Under the pieces are notes generated by a model. It searched no databases and was not told the origin of the DNA. It saw only the letters and a list, made by a program, of their open reading frames with translations. Both the position numbers and the translations under genes were made by a program. Below, in pieces: positions 45,477 to 57,354 of a stretch of DNA of 64,000 bases (positions are counted from its first letter, which is position 1; each line of letters starts with the position of its first letter). Origin of the DNA: Basidiobolus meristosporus CBS 931.73 (taxonomy: Eukaryota; Basidiobolomycota; Basidiobolomycetes; Basidiobolales; Basidiobolaceae); the NCBI GenBank assembly GCA_002104905.1, contig MCFE01000069.1, forward strand, positions 1 to 64,000, in the 5' to 3' direction.

Positions 45477-46514
45477 TGATGCGTTGTAGGTTCGTCAGTG
45501 AATGCGATGAATGAAAGCAAGGGTTGTTAAGTGCTTTCGAAGAAAGAGGCGATATGTTGGCCATACAGCCACATTTGGGATTATATATATATGGCCGTAG
45601 GCCAAGGCCAGATGGCTCATTTCAAACTTCTCACGCGTATGCGCACCATCAGCTGACTCGGGGTGCTAATTTGTGACAATTGGTACAACAGCGAGTTCAG
45701 CCATCCATGTTCCAGCAGGATTACGGAATTGGCCTGGTGGCTACGAGCAACCCTAATCACCTTAGATCCTAACCAACCTGGTAATATCCGAAACCAAATC
45801 ATTGGTTTCTGGTTGAACTAGAAACACTGCTAACATCGATCCATTGCCAGCACAAAGGAATCGGATATCCTCTGGAACTCAAGAATTTCGGGGATATGGA
45901 AGATTTGGAACCGGTGAGGCGCAAATTGCTGGAGTGCATGGGCATGTGTGTTTCTGTCGTGGCTGCGAATTGTTTCTTGTCGTTAGGGTGACAAGGCACC
46001 GCAGACTGGGTGTCTGAAGTGGCAGCCAGCTCCACCGTATTGATAAAGTAATCCCTGCTAAACTTAATTCCAGTCACCAGTCCGTTCCTAGATTGGGAAA
46101 TCAGCACCCAGTCGCATGTATAGGACGTATGAGGTCTGAATTACGCGATCTACTTCCTCACCTCACCATTATCAACTGATGGATGCATTTATCCCCCTCA
46201 ATCTCCTGCAACGATGTCCCACAGTTTCCAAATTCATCAATAACAATCGTCATTTCATCAACGTCACGGATCGAAATTAATTGACTTATCGAGTTACTTT
46301 TAAACTTCTTTCAGCTACGGTTTCTCCTCTAACGTCCTTACTTATCCCCTCCATCACTATCCACTTTGTTCGGACCAGCTTCAACGTATAGAAACCTCTG
46401 GAAAACCACGCCACTTAGACTAAAACTTGAAGTATGTCCTGGCCACACGATACATATATAGATATCCGGGGTCTAACCGCTTTGTCCTTTCCGCAATAGT
46501 CGAACCACTAAGCA
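45477..46514. other. Divergent promoter region, nothing else seen
   Basis: Between the 5' ends of the hydrolase gene (-) and the PP2C gene (+). A TATATATATATG stretch at about 45582 lies roughly 105 bp upstream of the hydrolase ATG and may be its TATA element. Pyrimidine-rich sequence runs from 46310 to 46390 upstream of PP2C. Confidence 0.4.
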
Positions 46515-47958
46515 ATGGGTCAAACTTTATCTGAACCTGTCACAGGCAAGGAGACCGACAAAGGCAGAAACTCCAGGCTAATCTACGGAGCCTCCAGCAT
46601 GCAGGGTTGGCGTATATGTATCCTTCGGTTGAATGGCCAGTGCAGTCATCTATTCTTTCCTTTGTTTCTATTCCTTAATTGCGCAAAACCTCTTGCCAAT
46701 TTACCAAACAAGCTATGGAAGATGCGCATTCCTGTCTTCTTAGTCTCCGAGATCACCCCGAAACAAGCTTCTTCGGTGTTTACGATGGACACGGTGGTAA
46801 GTCCTCTGCGCTATTCGGTGAACTTCCAGTCACTCACTAATGTGTCCCCTCTAACAGGACAAAGTGCCGCAAAGTACTGTGGGAAGAATTTGCACAATAA
46901 GATTGCTGAGGGAAGCTTTCAGAATGGTGACTACAAGGTTGCGATCAAACACGGGTACCTTGATATCGACGAAGACCTAAAGAAAGGTAGGTGCTGTTCA
47001 ACCAGTGCTTTGTAGATATTCATGCTGAATTGATGTGCGGGATTTCTGTAGATGCAGGATTTCTACACGATCCATCCGGTTGCACAGCAGTAACGGCTAC
47101 CATTACGCCGGAGAACAAAATCTTTGTGGTTGGTGAATCTCTGGATCTGTAACCTGACATGATGTATCAGCATAAGGATGGCTAACAGGCTTTCCACTCT
47201 AATAGGGTAATGCAGGTGATTCTCGCGCTGTCATGAGTATTGCCGGGAAGGCCAAACCTTTATCATTTGATCACAAGCCTACTAACCATGGTAAGTCTCG
47301 AGCCGCCATCTCAGTTTGAGATTTACTAACACACTAGCTTAGCTGAGACGGTGCGAATCGCAAACGCTGGCGGGTTTGTGGAATTTGGCCGTGTCAACGG
47401 GAACCTGGCTTTGTCAAGAGCCATTGGGGACTTTGAATTCAAACAGAACAGCAAATTGTCTGCAGAAGATCAAGCTGTCACAGGTTAGTTAGGCCAAGTT
47501 GTTGCTTATTGGAGTAGCTTTTGACGGCCAGTTTAGCAAATCCCGACGTGACTGAGCACGTGATTACCACGGAAGATGAGTTTGTTGTGCTTGCATGCGA
47601 CGGGATCTGGGATTGTATGACCTCGCAAGAAGTGGTTGATTTTGTTCGTGCCGAAATCGCCGCTCAGAATTCACTGGACCAGATCTGTGAGAAGTTGATG
47701 ACCCATTGTCTTGCGCCCAATTGCGAGCTTGGTGGCATTGGTTGTGATAATATGACTATTGTGATTATAGGGATACTTCATGGAAGATCCGAAGAAGAAT
47801 GGTATCAATGGATTGCGCAGCGAGCGGCTGCTAGCTCCACAACGCCAGGCTGTCAACCACCCAATGACTCCACACTGCCAACGGAGGCCTCAGCAGAGCT
47901 TCCTAGCCCGGTTGACGCGGAGCAAACACAACAGCTCAATGCGGAGCCGCCTCTTTAA
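46515..47958 (+). CDS. PP2C-type protein phosphatase (Ptc2/Ptc3-like)
   Basis: Seven exons: 46515-46617, 46713-46796, 46858-46986, 47052-47128, 47206-47290, 47343-47483 and 47537-47958, giving 346 aa. The N-terminal [10 protein letters not shown] has the myristoylation-style Gly2 seen in Ptc2/3 and PPM1A relatives. Metal-binding and catalytic motifs are all present: [77 protein letters not shown] and [11 protein letters not shown]. It dephosphorylates Ser/Thr with Mg or Mn. Yeast relatives switch off stress MAP kinase and checkpoint signalling. The C-terminal 60 residues are Pro/Thr/Ala-rich and specific to this protein. The intron after exon 4 uses a GTTGGT donor, forced by the frame of the GNAGDSRA block. 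Confidence 0.93.
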
Positions 47959-49670
47959 ACCTCTTATATAAAGTGAATGCATCCTTAAAACTTAATTGAC
48001 TTTCCGTTGCCTCCTATGTTTAATATCGGCTTGACCAATCGTCCACACATAGGCTTTTTCAAATGCGCTGCACATGGTTTTGATATCATGTCCACAGGTT
48101 CCTAAGGTGGACCATTCTGGAATGCTGAATGGGTATTGTTTACCTGTTCATGGCTTGAAATAAATCCATTGGTTTCTTTGTATCATTCGTATGGGTTGAC
48201 TGTTGGTTTGTCGCACATTTCTGTATGTGCTTATACGTCAGCTACGATGCAGAAGAGTAAGCTATCATTCTCCCGAGAGTAAGGAATAACCATCTGGTGG
48301 AGCGGATAGTGGGAGAGCGTCCCCAGGTGGCATGGAGCAACCAAGAAAAGCTGAAATGACCCTTTCTTAATCTTCCATACCACCTGGAGGGGTGTTCATC
48401 TGAAATATCTTTACATTATGCGACCTTTGAATAGAACGACTGCCATCGAGATATATGGCAGCCATGACCAAAGTCGCAATCAAATAACCCCACGCGCTCC
48501 TCCAAAATCAATCACACCTATTCGAGATGAAAGTCAATTAATGTGAAGGAAGACGGGGAGCATGGAGTTGAACGTACATCACCCATTTGAAACGGATGCG
48601 TTACACGTGGATGGGTTACGAAATCCGATCCTTTCGGGCAGTCAAACTACAGTCCATGCGGTCAGCGGTTTTGGTCTTGGAGGGCTAAAATGAGGTTTCT
48701 TGCTTCGGGACATTTTGAAATAACCGGTTCGGTCTGTTTCACATGTTCACCTTTTGGGATGTAGCGTGTGAAAAGTCTCAAGCTGTTTCAAAGAAATCTG
48801 CCAGTCAAGTAGTGTTGGATGATGAAATGGTGTGGCCAGACACGTACAGAAAATATCCAGAAATGCCAGGCCATGTATTTATATGTATAGAATAAGGCCC
48901 TATGCTTTTCAACGCTAGTATTGATCGAGTCCAGTGCAAGGAGGCTGGTGATTGGGTGATGTCGGTTACATATATCGGCTGCATTCATTTATCATTGTAG
49001 AGCGTCCAAGATAAATCTCTCTTGAGATGTACCTGTTAATAGCCATGGAGGCCAGCCAATAAACGGTACATTAGACTTGTTTGCTATCCCGAAGCTTGCA
49101 TGCATTCCATAGACAGGTAGCTCAACGACCGGTATTGAGGCTACTGGTTTCTTATTGACGGATTACTCGGTTGCCTTTGGCTGCAAGATGATATGTTGGA
49201 ATTGAACAGCTGGACTATGCTTCTAGCACCAAGAAATCAATGCAGCATGTCCACCGGCGCAAATAGAGAAACCGAAAAATGAATCCTCGCGCAGGCAACA
49301 TATGCTGGCAAGGCTAATGAGAATCGACCATACATTGGCAGTAGGAAATGGTTCGATGAGGTATTCCTAGGTCATCCAGCATTAGTCAATATCCGGTCGG
49401 AATTCTTTTGGGGCCACAATATGTCAAAGTCAATGGATCGAGGGATCAGTCTATTCCAATAAATAAATAAGTAAATAAATAGATTAATGGCTGGTAACTC
49501 TGGCAGTGTGCTTCCAAAACATCACCTATATAAAGTACCATAGCCTCGATATGACCACAGTGTCAAAAGTACTTCTGAATTCCCCTAGTTCCATCCCTCT
49601 TCGATAGGATTACTCAAAGGCGTTGACACTCGACCAACCTACGCATAAACAATCCCTTCCGCAAATCAAG
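47959..49670. other. Intergenic, nothing seen
   Basis: 1.7 kb. A short AAATAAATAAGTAAATAAAT microsatellite lies near 49462. Otherwise no features, up to the promoter of the PDK-like gene. Confidence 0.4.
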
Positions 49671-51215
49671 ATGAATGCTACTCTGGGTTTAAAGGCTTTA
49701 AACAAGGAGTTACTGACCCGTTTGATGACTACGCCTATGAACCGTGTCTCCGTAGGTGGTTTCAAGTCTTCAGTGGGCCGGATGGTTATCTAATCTTTGA
49801 ATACAGGCACTTCAGACGTACGCCATGGAACGTTTTTCGCCTGCAAGCTCGTTGTTAGTTTCCATGTTTTGCAGGTAACCGGGAAGAGTGTTTGGATCAG
49901 TATAGCCCCATCAAATGCTTAGCCATTTCCCCAGGGATGCTGCTGAAGAGTTGGATCGTGTAAAGATGCTGGCACCGATGGAGTTTCTTCAAACGGAGTT
50001 ACCTCTTCGGCTCTGCCAAAACGTCAAGCTACTAAACTCCCGTTTTCCTCTGGCATCAAACGACGGCCACCTGAATGCTAGAATCCGTCAAGTTACCTTC
50101 GATCTATTAGAAGATATCAGGTAATATGGATATTCTCTGCTTCGTCTGCAAGTTTGTCGATTACTAAAGATTGGTTTAACAAGTATACTTACCGACCTCC
50201 CTGCTGCCGCCAACGCACCTAATCCTGGACAACTGCTTGCCACACTCAAACTAGTACGAGCTCGGCAGAATCAGAACTACTTGTCATTACGGGATTGCTT
50301 GAGCGAGTCGATGCACAAGCAGCCATGGAAGTGCCCGAAGCAACAGTCCTCTACCTACGCTAAAGCGGATCAATTTTTAATGGATTATTTCTTGCTGAAC
50401 TATAGCAGCAACTTTCTAATTGGTAAGCAGACCAGACCTCGCATCCAGCGTGTGCATGTGATTTACATCATTTATAGAACAAGCACTTGGTCATTGTAGT
50501 GCATCGAAGTTGGCACTGCACGAAATATCACCGCGCCATGCTGCGGAGAGTGCTATACATACCGCCAGACTGTGGTGCCATCAATTTTACAAGTACATCG
50601 CCCTTCTTTAATCCCTTCAACATGGCAGATGAACTCATCATGATCTTTTTACCTAGCTGTGACCCACCGGAAGTAAATTTCCTCACTAGTGCCAGCGACA
50701 CACCCGTCATAGGATCTAATTATCACATCCAGGAGAGCTTGTTTCATGTTTTAAAACACTCGATCGGCTCCGTGGTTGAACACTCAAACGCCCTAGGCAT
50801 ATTAAACAGAGAAATGCCACCACTGGAGGTGCGTATGACCCAAGGCAACGAAGATATTTGCCTCAAAGTGAGTGATCTTGGTGGCGGTGTTCCTATGTCT
50901 CACATCCCTAGCATATGGAGCCAGCTCAGTATCTCGACCCAAGCTGAGCGATGCAAAGGGCTTTCCCTAACTCGACTAATCTCTCGGTACTTTGGTGGAG
51001 ATTTAGAAATCGTTTCAATGGAGGGTCATGGCACAGAATCATACTTGTACTTGGATAGAACAGGTACAATAGGCGAATGCATACCCTCTATTCAACTCTC
51101 GGACGATGAAATCGGTTCACTATTGGACAGATTATATTATGAGCAGGATCAAGAGGAGACCATCCACAGAAGTTCGGAGGAGACTTGCGCCGAAAGCATG
51201 GCCGTGACCGCATAA
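49671..51215 (+). CDS. Mitochondrial PDK/BCKDK-family protein, probable pseudokinase
   Basis: Six exons: 49671-49751, 49807-49853, 49935-50120, 50184-50422, 50478-50592 and 50657-51215, giving 408 aa with consistent phases. The N-terminal bundle is readable: ALQTYAMERFSPASS, EFLQTELPLRLCQNVKLLNS, LLATLKLVRARQNQNYLSLR and FLMDYFLLNYSSNFLIGEQA. The GHKL ATPase part has IQESLFHVLKHSIGSVVEHS, KVSDLGGGVP and LISRYFGGDLEIVSMEGHGT. PDK-family kinases normally carry E..KN in the N-box; here it is H..KH. The Gly-rich G2 lid (GFGYGLP in relatives) reads CKGLSLT. Known family members phosphorylate the E1 subunit of pyruvate or branched-chain dehydrogenase. This one may bind the complex without catalysis. 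Normal splice sites and an open frame argue that it is expressed. Confidence 0.82.
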
Positions 51216-53520
51216 TTTCGAGAGAAATTAGTAGAATAATTCCTAGGTTGCAAGCCATCATGGCATTAGAAATACAATGCTCGACCAGAAAGGTGTGCAT
51301 GCCGCATGATGAACCTGCAGATAGGCTGCAGTTTTGTGACTTATCTATGTTCGAATGTGGGAATTGTTGATGAAATATTGGCCAGTTGTAAATTACCCTT
51401 CCCTTATAGGTATCGAAATGTTTAGAATAAATTTGGCTCGCTATTTGTAGATACATCATTCGAGCTGGTGCTGAATAAGATCATACATGTTTCAAACGTC
51501 AGAGCCGGTGAATTTTGACAACTTGACACGAACTTAGATTTCCGTGTCACTGTGAAACCGTTCTCGACATGTTGGGTGATTCCATGTTACACCAACATGG
51601 TGCCTATTCTGGTTTGAGAATGTCGGAATCCACGGCTGCTAGTAGTGGTGGGAATCTGTCGTCCCGCTTGATAGTTCGTTATGCATACAGTATACTATAG
51701 TGGACAAAATATTAAAATCCTGATTTAAGCTTTAGACAGCTTGAATTTGGAAGTCACTAGCGCACATGGATGCAAGAAATTCCTGTCAACGAGACATGGA
51801 TTCTGAGACTGGCAGAAGGAGCGGTTGCGTTGACTGGCGGCACCATGTAATATATATGCACGCATTGCTTTATTGAACGAGTGAATCCTATCACCATTTT
51901 TCTGATAGCTTGAAAATAATGGGAATGCAGTGTTTACAACACCTGCCAAGGGTGGAGATATCTTTGTATTGATAAATCGAACCCAACATATCCTCGATCT
52001 TGCTACAAAAATTCGTATAATTCAGAATACATTGGGCTTCATCACCAGCCGTCTAAGAGCTGATACAGACTGATATAGAATGCCCAATGGTGCGATGCAT
52101 AATAGGGGCTCTCACAAATATACACTGAAGTAGAAGTGCCCTTAAATTCAAGGATACTCCCGTATGGTTATATGAAGAATATTCAAGTACACTAAGGTTG
52201 GGAAAATCCCTAGTGAGTCTGTATCTCTCGGAAGGAAAAGCAACCAATTAGAAGCGCTTTTACACAATTTGAGCATCCATAACCTTCTGGGGTAGATGAT
52301 GGTGGGAGGAGTCAATTTGTATGAAGTATTGATGAATAAGCCCTATGAAAGATATCAAACTTGGATTTCATATGGCATTCTGCTGGCATTTTCAGCCAAT
52401 TTTTCAAGTGTAAATATCCTGGGAGCCAGTGAGGCTAAAACATCTGATATTAAGAGCTGTAACTTTCATTTGTGGAGAAAACAATCTTTCAATAACTCGG
52501 CAAGTTCAGCAGAGAAAAATGTATGAATATACCGCGGCAAATAAAGTTGAGGACTAGTTTCGTTAATTTCACCGTTTCACACTTCTAATTGTTTGGCGAA
52601 ATCTTGCGCTATAAATTGTAAACTAGTACCCAAATCAAGATCCATAGATAACTGTACGTACCACCACATATTTGTCACAATATCAGGTTACTTCTTGCAG
52701 AAAAGCCTAAAGGTCGGAAATTTGATGTGGGCTTCAAACTGAGTATACATTTTCGCTAGTGTTGGCTCATAAAGCCCAGATACTCGAAGCCATTGGCTGC
52801 TAATTCATGCTTATTTCTTGTATCTTAGTTCCACTTCTATAGCTTCAGTTACCCCCCCCCCAAGGTTTCATGTGTTCTACTGATCAGTATGTAACAAGAT
52901 GATCATTGTCATGGGGAAAATGCACCCTTCTGGTAGAATCATCATTTGCTCAACGTAACCAGCCAAATAAAGATGAATTTCCTGTCGCTAACCATAATAG
53001 CAATAAATGGATACGTGTTATATTCCCCTGATACCAAAACCACGTTTAAACTGGTAATGGCCAGTTGTCTTCCCAGTTTCTACATAGTGGCTCGTCGGGC
53101 AACTGACACATTGCTGCCTTATTAAACCTGAATGTTATATGTAGATCTGTATTTGCACCAATGACCTCATCATAGAGTACCAGTTAATCTATCAAAATCC
53201 ATCTCCATCGTACTTAACGGACAATAATCGTGTTTGGTCTGGTGTATCTATTGATGTCGAAATATCAAGAATCTGGTGTTACAGTGAGTTAGCATGGCCA
53301 GTATATTCACTAATGAAGCTAACAGACGTCCTGGTCTTAATGGCCATGATGCAACTGTCAAAATGTGCAAACCATGGTTAGCTGTAACGCATCCCAAGTA
53401 ACGGAATAATCAATCGTTTAATTTCAGATAATACTTCGGTGAATACAACATCAAAACTCATGTTCTCAGAGAAAACGCTGGGTAAAAGGATAGTCTTTGG
53501 CAAATGTGTACATGGTATCA
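51216..53520. other. Intergenic with a dispersed-repeat fragment
   Basis: 2.3 kb without a supported gene. 52370-52490 resembles part of the repeats at 17 kb and 60.6 kb. A run of C at about 52851-52861 is a homopolymer tract. Confidence 0.45.
52370..52490 (+). repeat. Dispersed repeat, copy 2 (partial)
   Basis: ATTCTGCTGGCATTTTCAGC followed by CTGATATTAAGAGCTGTAAC matches, in order, blocks of the 17.0-17.2 kb element and the minus strand of 60.6-60.8 kb. Shorter and more diverged than copy 1. Confidence 0.4.
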
Positions 53521-53992
53521 TTACTTGCTCGTGCTTGTCGAGTTGATTAAAGTTAAAGTAAGGTTTGCATCCCGTATGGTAAAACTACGTCCAATACCAT
53601 TGAAGTAGGATGCATTCGAGTAAGCATTTAGAGTGTAGATTCCTGGAGTCAAATCATCTCGAATTGGCCAACTGAAGCTTTCTCGCCATTCACCCTGGAC
53701 ATCTGCCCGTGGGTAGTACAGTTCCCAAAGGGTATTCTGATGCTCGTCGAGGAAGCGGACGTTAACCTTCTCGATTACGGCCAAATCCGCTCGAATCACT
53801 TTCAAGTTCACCGCCAAGTTCTGGCCTGGGCTGACAGTAACATTCTGGGCTGGCGAAGTGATGGTTATGTAATCTTCGACAGAAGGTTAGTATCTACCAT
53901 GGCCAAGAGAAGACAATCATATAGTTACCAGCAAGGCCAGTCTGAATTGAAGCAATGGCAAGCACAAGGAATATAGAAATGAATACACGCAT
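53521..53992 (-). CDS. Small secreted beta-rich protein
   Basis: Exons 53992-53929 and 53873-53521 give 138 aa. There is a signal peptide (RVFISIFLVLAIASIQTGLA), cleaved before DYITITSPAQNVTVSPGQNL. The mature 115 residues are alternating beta-type sequence with several N-glycosylation sequons (NVTV, NASY, NLTL, NSTS), no Cys, and PGIYTLNAYSNASYFNGIG near the end. TSPAQN..V.PGQ and the TPG.YTL strand recall the Ser/Thr-rich GPI/Kre9-type wall domain or an immunoglobulin-like fold, but neither assignment is firm. No GPI signal is seen. It is the first of three secreted-protein genes in a row on this strand, suggesting a cell-surface role. Confidence 0.7.
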
Positions 53993-54705
53993 TGTTATGG
54001 AGGCTTTCAGGAAACTGGGTATGAGCTGAACGAACGAACTAACGTATTTAAGGCTTTCAGATAGGCCTTGTACACGCTCAAACATAGCTGACGATATTTC
54101 TAGGCCATTTATGCATAAGCTGACTTGTCCCAGCCAAGACATAATGCGTACAAATCTGTCCGCAAATCGATCCTCAGATTAGCTCAAGAGAATTCCTTTA
54201 GCCAATCATCACTGGCCTAATCCTTCCAAGTGGAAGATTGCGAAGGCAGTGGTCATGTCTAGGAGTCACATTATGATCTCCTCAGATCACCAACCAATTT
54301 CCTTTTGGCGAGCCTCCGATATATCTCGGTATTCCAATATACTGCGATGGTTTTAAGGCACCAGATGGGCGACGTCATTCCTACAATCACGAGCAGGCTA
54401 ACCGTAATTACGGCTGTACGCAGCTCGTGGTTCATGCAATCCACTAATTTGATTTCCAGAAGTCTCCGAACATATAGTCGGATTTCTACTTCCAAGACGG
54501 GAAACTTCCCAGTCCCTGATGCGGTAAACCATGATCACACCGGTTCCCCGTTTGGATGGATACTGTTTACTAGACAAGCATTAATGGAGATGAATCGTGG
54601 GCATCGGAATATGGTTAAATCAGGGATTTATTTCTTCAAGCTTGATTACTTTCGAGAGTAACCCTTTTCATGCCAGTGAACATCTATGGCGCATATGATG
54701 CGAGT
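53993..54705. other. Intergenic, nothing seen
   Basis: Between two secreted-protein genes. ORFs at 54271-54661 overlap each other on both strands and lack a motif. Confidence 0.4.
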
Positions 54706-55889
54706 CTAATAGATGGGTACGAATCTTGAATCCCAGTTTGCCGGCTGGGGCAAGCGAAGCGCATTAGCAACGGTAGCAGCAATATCCTACCAGATTCGGG
54801 AAGGTCGAAGTTAATATTCTACAATCGTATGCAGTTGGAGGCTACCACTTACCATGTTGCGGACCCCATTGGCAAGCTTTGCCACCTTCACTCCTTTTCC
54901 GCTGGCTCCCCAAAAGATGTTCACCTCGGCCGCAGTGCTGCCGCCATGAGAGCCGCCGGGAGTACCTCCGTGATCGGCGGTCATCAATACCAGAGTGTCG
55001 TCCTTGAGACCAGCCTCTTCAATAGCGGCCAAGACACGTCCCACACGAGCATCGACTTTAGGATACTCCTGGATGTAAGCCGTGGAGTTGTAACCAGAGG
55101 CTGATGGATTGGTATTAGTAGTCGCTACAAAATTTCATCCGTTGGGCCACAGAACTTACCATGCCCGACGTGGTCCATGGCATCATAATGGATGAATAAA
55201 TAGCGGGTGTCGGCGCCTTTTTCTTTGATATACTTGACCACACCGTTGGTAAGATCTTCATCCCCCTGGGATATCTTGGTAACGTTCAAAGAACGCTCAA
55301 CCATACCATCGATGATTGGCTTCCAAACCGAGTAGACGGCCAATTTTGCTGCTGGACGTTCATTCAAAAGAAGTTTGAAAATCGTCGGGTAGGCCGATGT
55401 CTCCGAGTATGGGGTGCTGGCGGCTATATCATTGGTAAGCTTATGCTTATTGGGAGTTACGCCAGTTATCATGGATCCCCAGTTCTGACCACTGATGGTT
55501 GGTAATAACGCTGCAGCATTCAAAGTGGAGGCCCCAGAGTTCAAGAATTGCTTAAGGACCGGGGTGTTGGCCCATTGTAAGAAGCTTCCGCCTCCGTCAA
55601 TTCCAAGGAACACGACTCGTTTAAATTCCGACTTTGGGAACTGATTGATGCGAGCAGTCACAAGGTCGACATCAGCAGAAGACACTTGTCCATCTCTATT
55701 CACATCTGCAGACTTGGCCACCTGCCAGTTAGTGGCAGCTTGGTTTGAGCCCAAGAAGCTCCGGATGAAAGTAACATCATCATTGTTCACCAGACCATCA
55801 TTGTTGGCATCAGGATAGAAAAGGGCTTGACCGACGGTGATTTGGGTTGCAAGGAACGCCAGGGCGACAATTGAGAGTGACCTCTGCAT
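54706..55889 (-). CDS. Secreted alkaline-phosphatase-superfamily phosphodiesterase with N-terminal dockerin-like repeats
   Basis: Exons 55889-55160, 55124-54853 and 54786-54706 give 360 aa. There is a signal peptide (SLSIVALAFLATQITVGQA). Residues 24-83 hold two calcium-loop repeats in dockerin type I style, DANNDGLVNNDD and DVNRDGQVSSAD, each followed by a hydrophobic helix. The catalytic domain begins RVVFLGIDGGGSFLQW (first metal Asp), then TISGQNWGSMITG, DAMDHVGHA (Asp/His metal ligands, interrupted by intron 1), LVLMTADHGGTPGGSHGG and a last strand in exon 3. This matches nucleotide pyrophosphatase/type I phosphodiesterases (PF01663-like). The substrate is likely an extracellular phosphodiester or phosphate ester. 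Dockerin type I modules are chiefly bacterial, so the fusion suggests bacterial ancestry, while its two introns show it has been adapted to a eukaryote. Confidence 0.85.
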
Positions 55890-57354
55890 CTTGAAGTTAG
55901 CTACTTGTTAGCGAGATGGATGCTGACTATGCTTTGGTGGGCTTCCCTTTTATATCTTTTGGACAACTACTTCCGATAATTTTATGGCGAAGGAACCCTT
56001 GTAAAATACTCGCCACATTGATGTGCCACCACGTAGAACTGTACAAGTGTATTGTATATCCATGTGAACACGATTCCTCAGTGCAGTATCCAGCAAGCTA
56101 CCTACAGTAGTGAAGAATCAAATCCATTGAAATCGATTGAGATGAAGGGATACAACTGGCGAATGGCCATCAAATGAAAATCGCTCCATCGTTCACACAG
56201 TTGCTCAAGATTGATAAGAAGTTTGATCAACAGCAGCACAACCATACAGAAGCACCCAAGATAAAGGAATGGTCACGTCGACCGAGGGCATCTTTGGTTA
56301 AGGCGCATTCTCTTGAAATTCGGACCGGAATATTATTGGCCATTTGCAAGTGGTGGTTGTTCGAAACATGTTACGCTACAGGGGGAAATCCCCTATCGAG
56401 AGAGGTCTTCACAATTACCAGGATAGAACACCGGCACTAATGCTGAATTATCATTGGTGACCTCCCTAACACGTCTGATTCCACTCGACAATCGATTGGG
56501 CGCACGTTTACCAACACGGTGATGGGGAAGGTAGATCATAGGGCCTACCACCACCTTGGGATGGGTGCTTCTGGAGCAGGCTTGATACAGGATTGTTGCA
56601 AATTGGGTTTATTCGGGCCGTTCCTTCCCCAGCCACTTAATAAGCCGGCTTGATCGATTTCGGTGATTCACAGCGCAATGGATTCAGAGCTAATAGATGG
56701 TTATTACTTTTAATTCGGTTACCGAAAGTACGATACCAGGGACCGTCAAATGTGCACGTCCAATTGTTCAGTTATTTCAACCGTAAAGAAACCTTTGCAA
56801 GGATGGTTAGTAGTCGGCAACACCAACCCAGAAAGAGAAGTTGCCATTTACCACTACCATGGTGGACCCAGCTAATCCCCTTACAGTGGCCCAGTGGTAA
56901 TGATAAGTTGAAAACGTGGATCCAGTTGAATCACCAAATCACTAGCCTTCCCCTGTAACACGGTATCACAGTACTAAAGTGTGTGGCTATGAATGGAGAA
57001 TAGGAGCAGTTAGTGGGATTTCCATCAAGACGATAATAACCGCACCACAGCAATAGCCTTTCGTCATAGAGATATGTTCTTTAGTGCTCTAGGTGTCTCC
57101 TAGGATCTATGAATGGGCTCAGAAAGCTTTGTCATATACATACTCTTATCCTTTCATCTGGATAGGTCGGTATTACAAGATGGGAATGAACGCGGATCAT
57201 GCAGATGTACTTTATTCAGGTTAACCGCTACACGAGAACAAACCAAATGCCACTCACATATAGATGGAAACAGACACAAGTACTAACAATCAGAATCAAG
57301 GATAACTTAAAGAGGCATACTGTCACTAGCCTGGACGGGATCCATCGTGGCAAT
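55890..57354. other. Intergenic, nothing seen
   Basis: 1.5 kb holding the phosphodiesterase promoter and the 3' flank of the proline-rich gene. ORFs here lack motifs. Confidence 0.4.

Noticed and set aside
52851-52861. Poly-C tract as a possible assembly gap or phase-variation tract.
   Set aside because: Not in a gene and only about 11 bases. An ordinary homopolymer.
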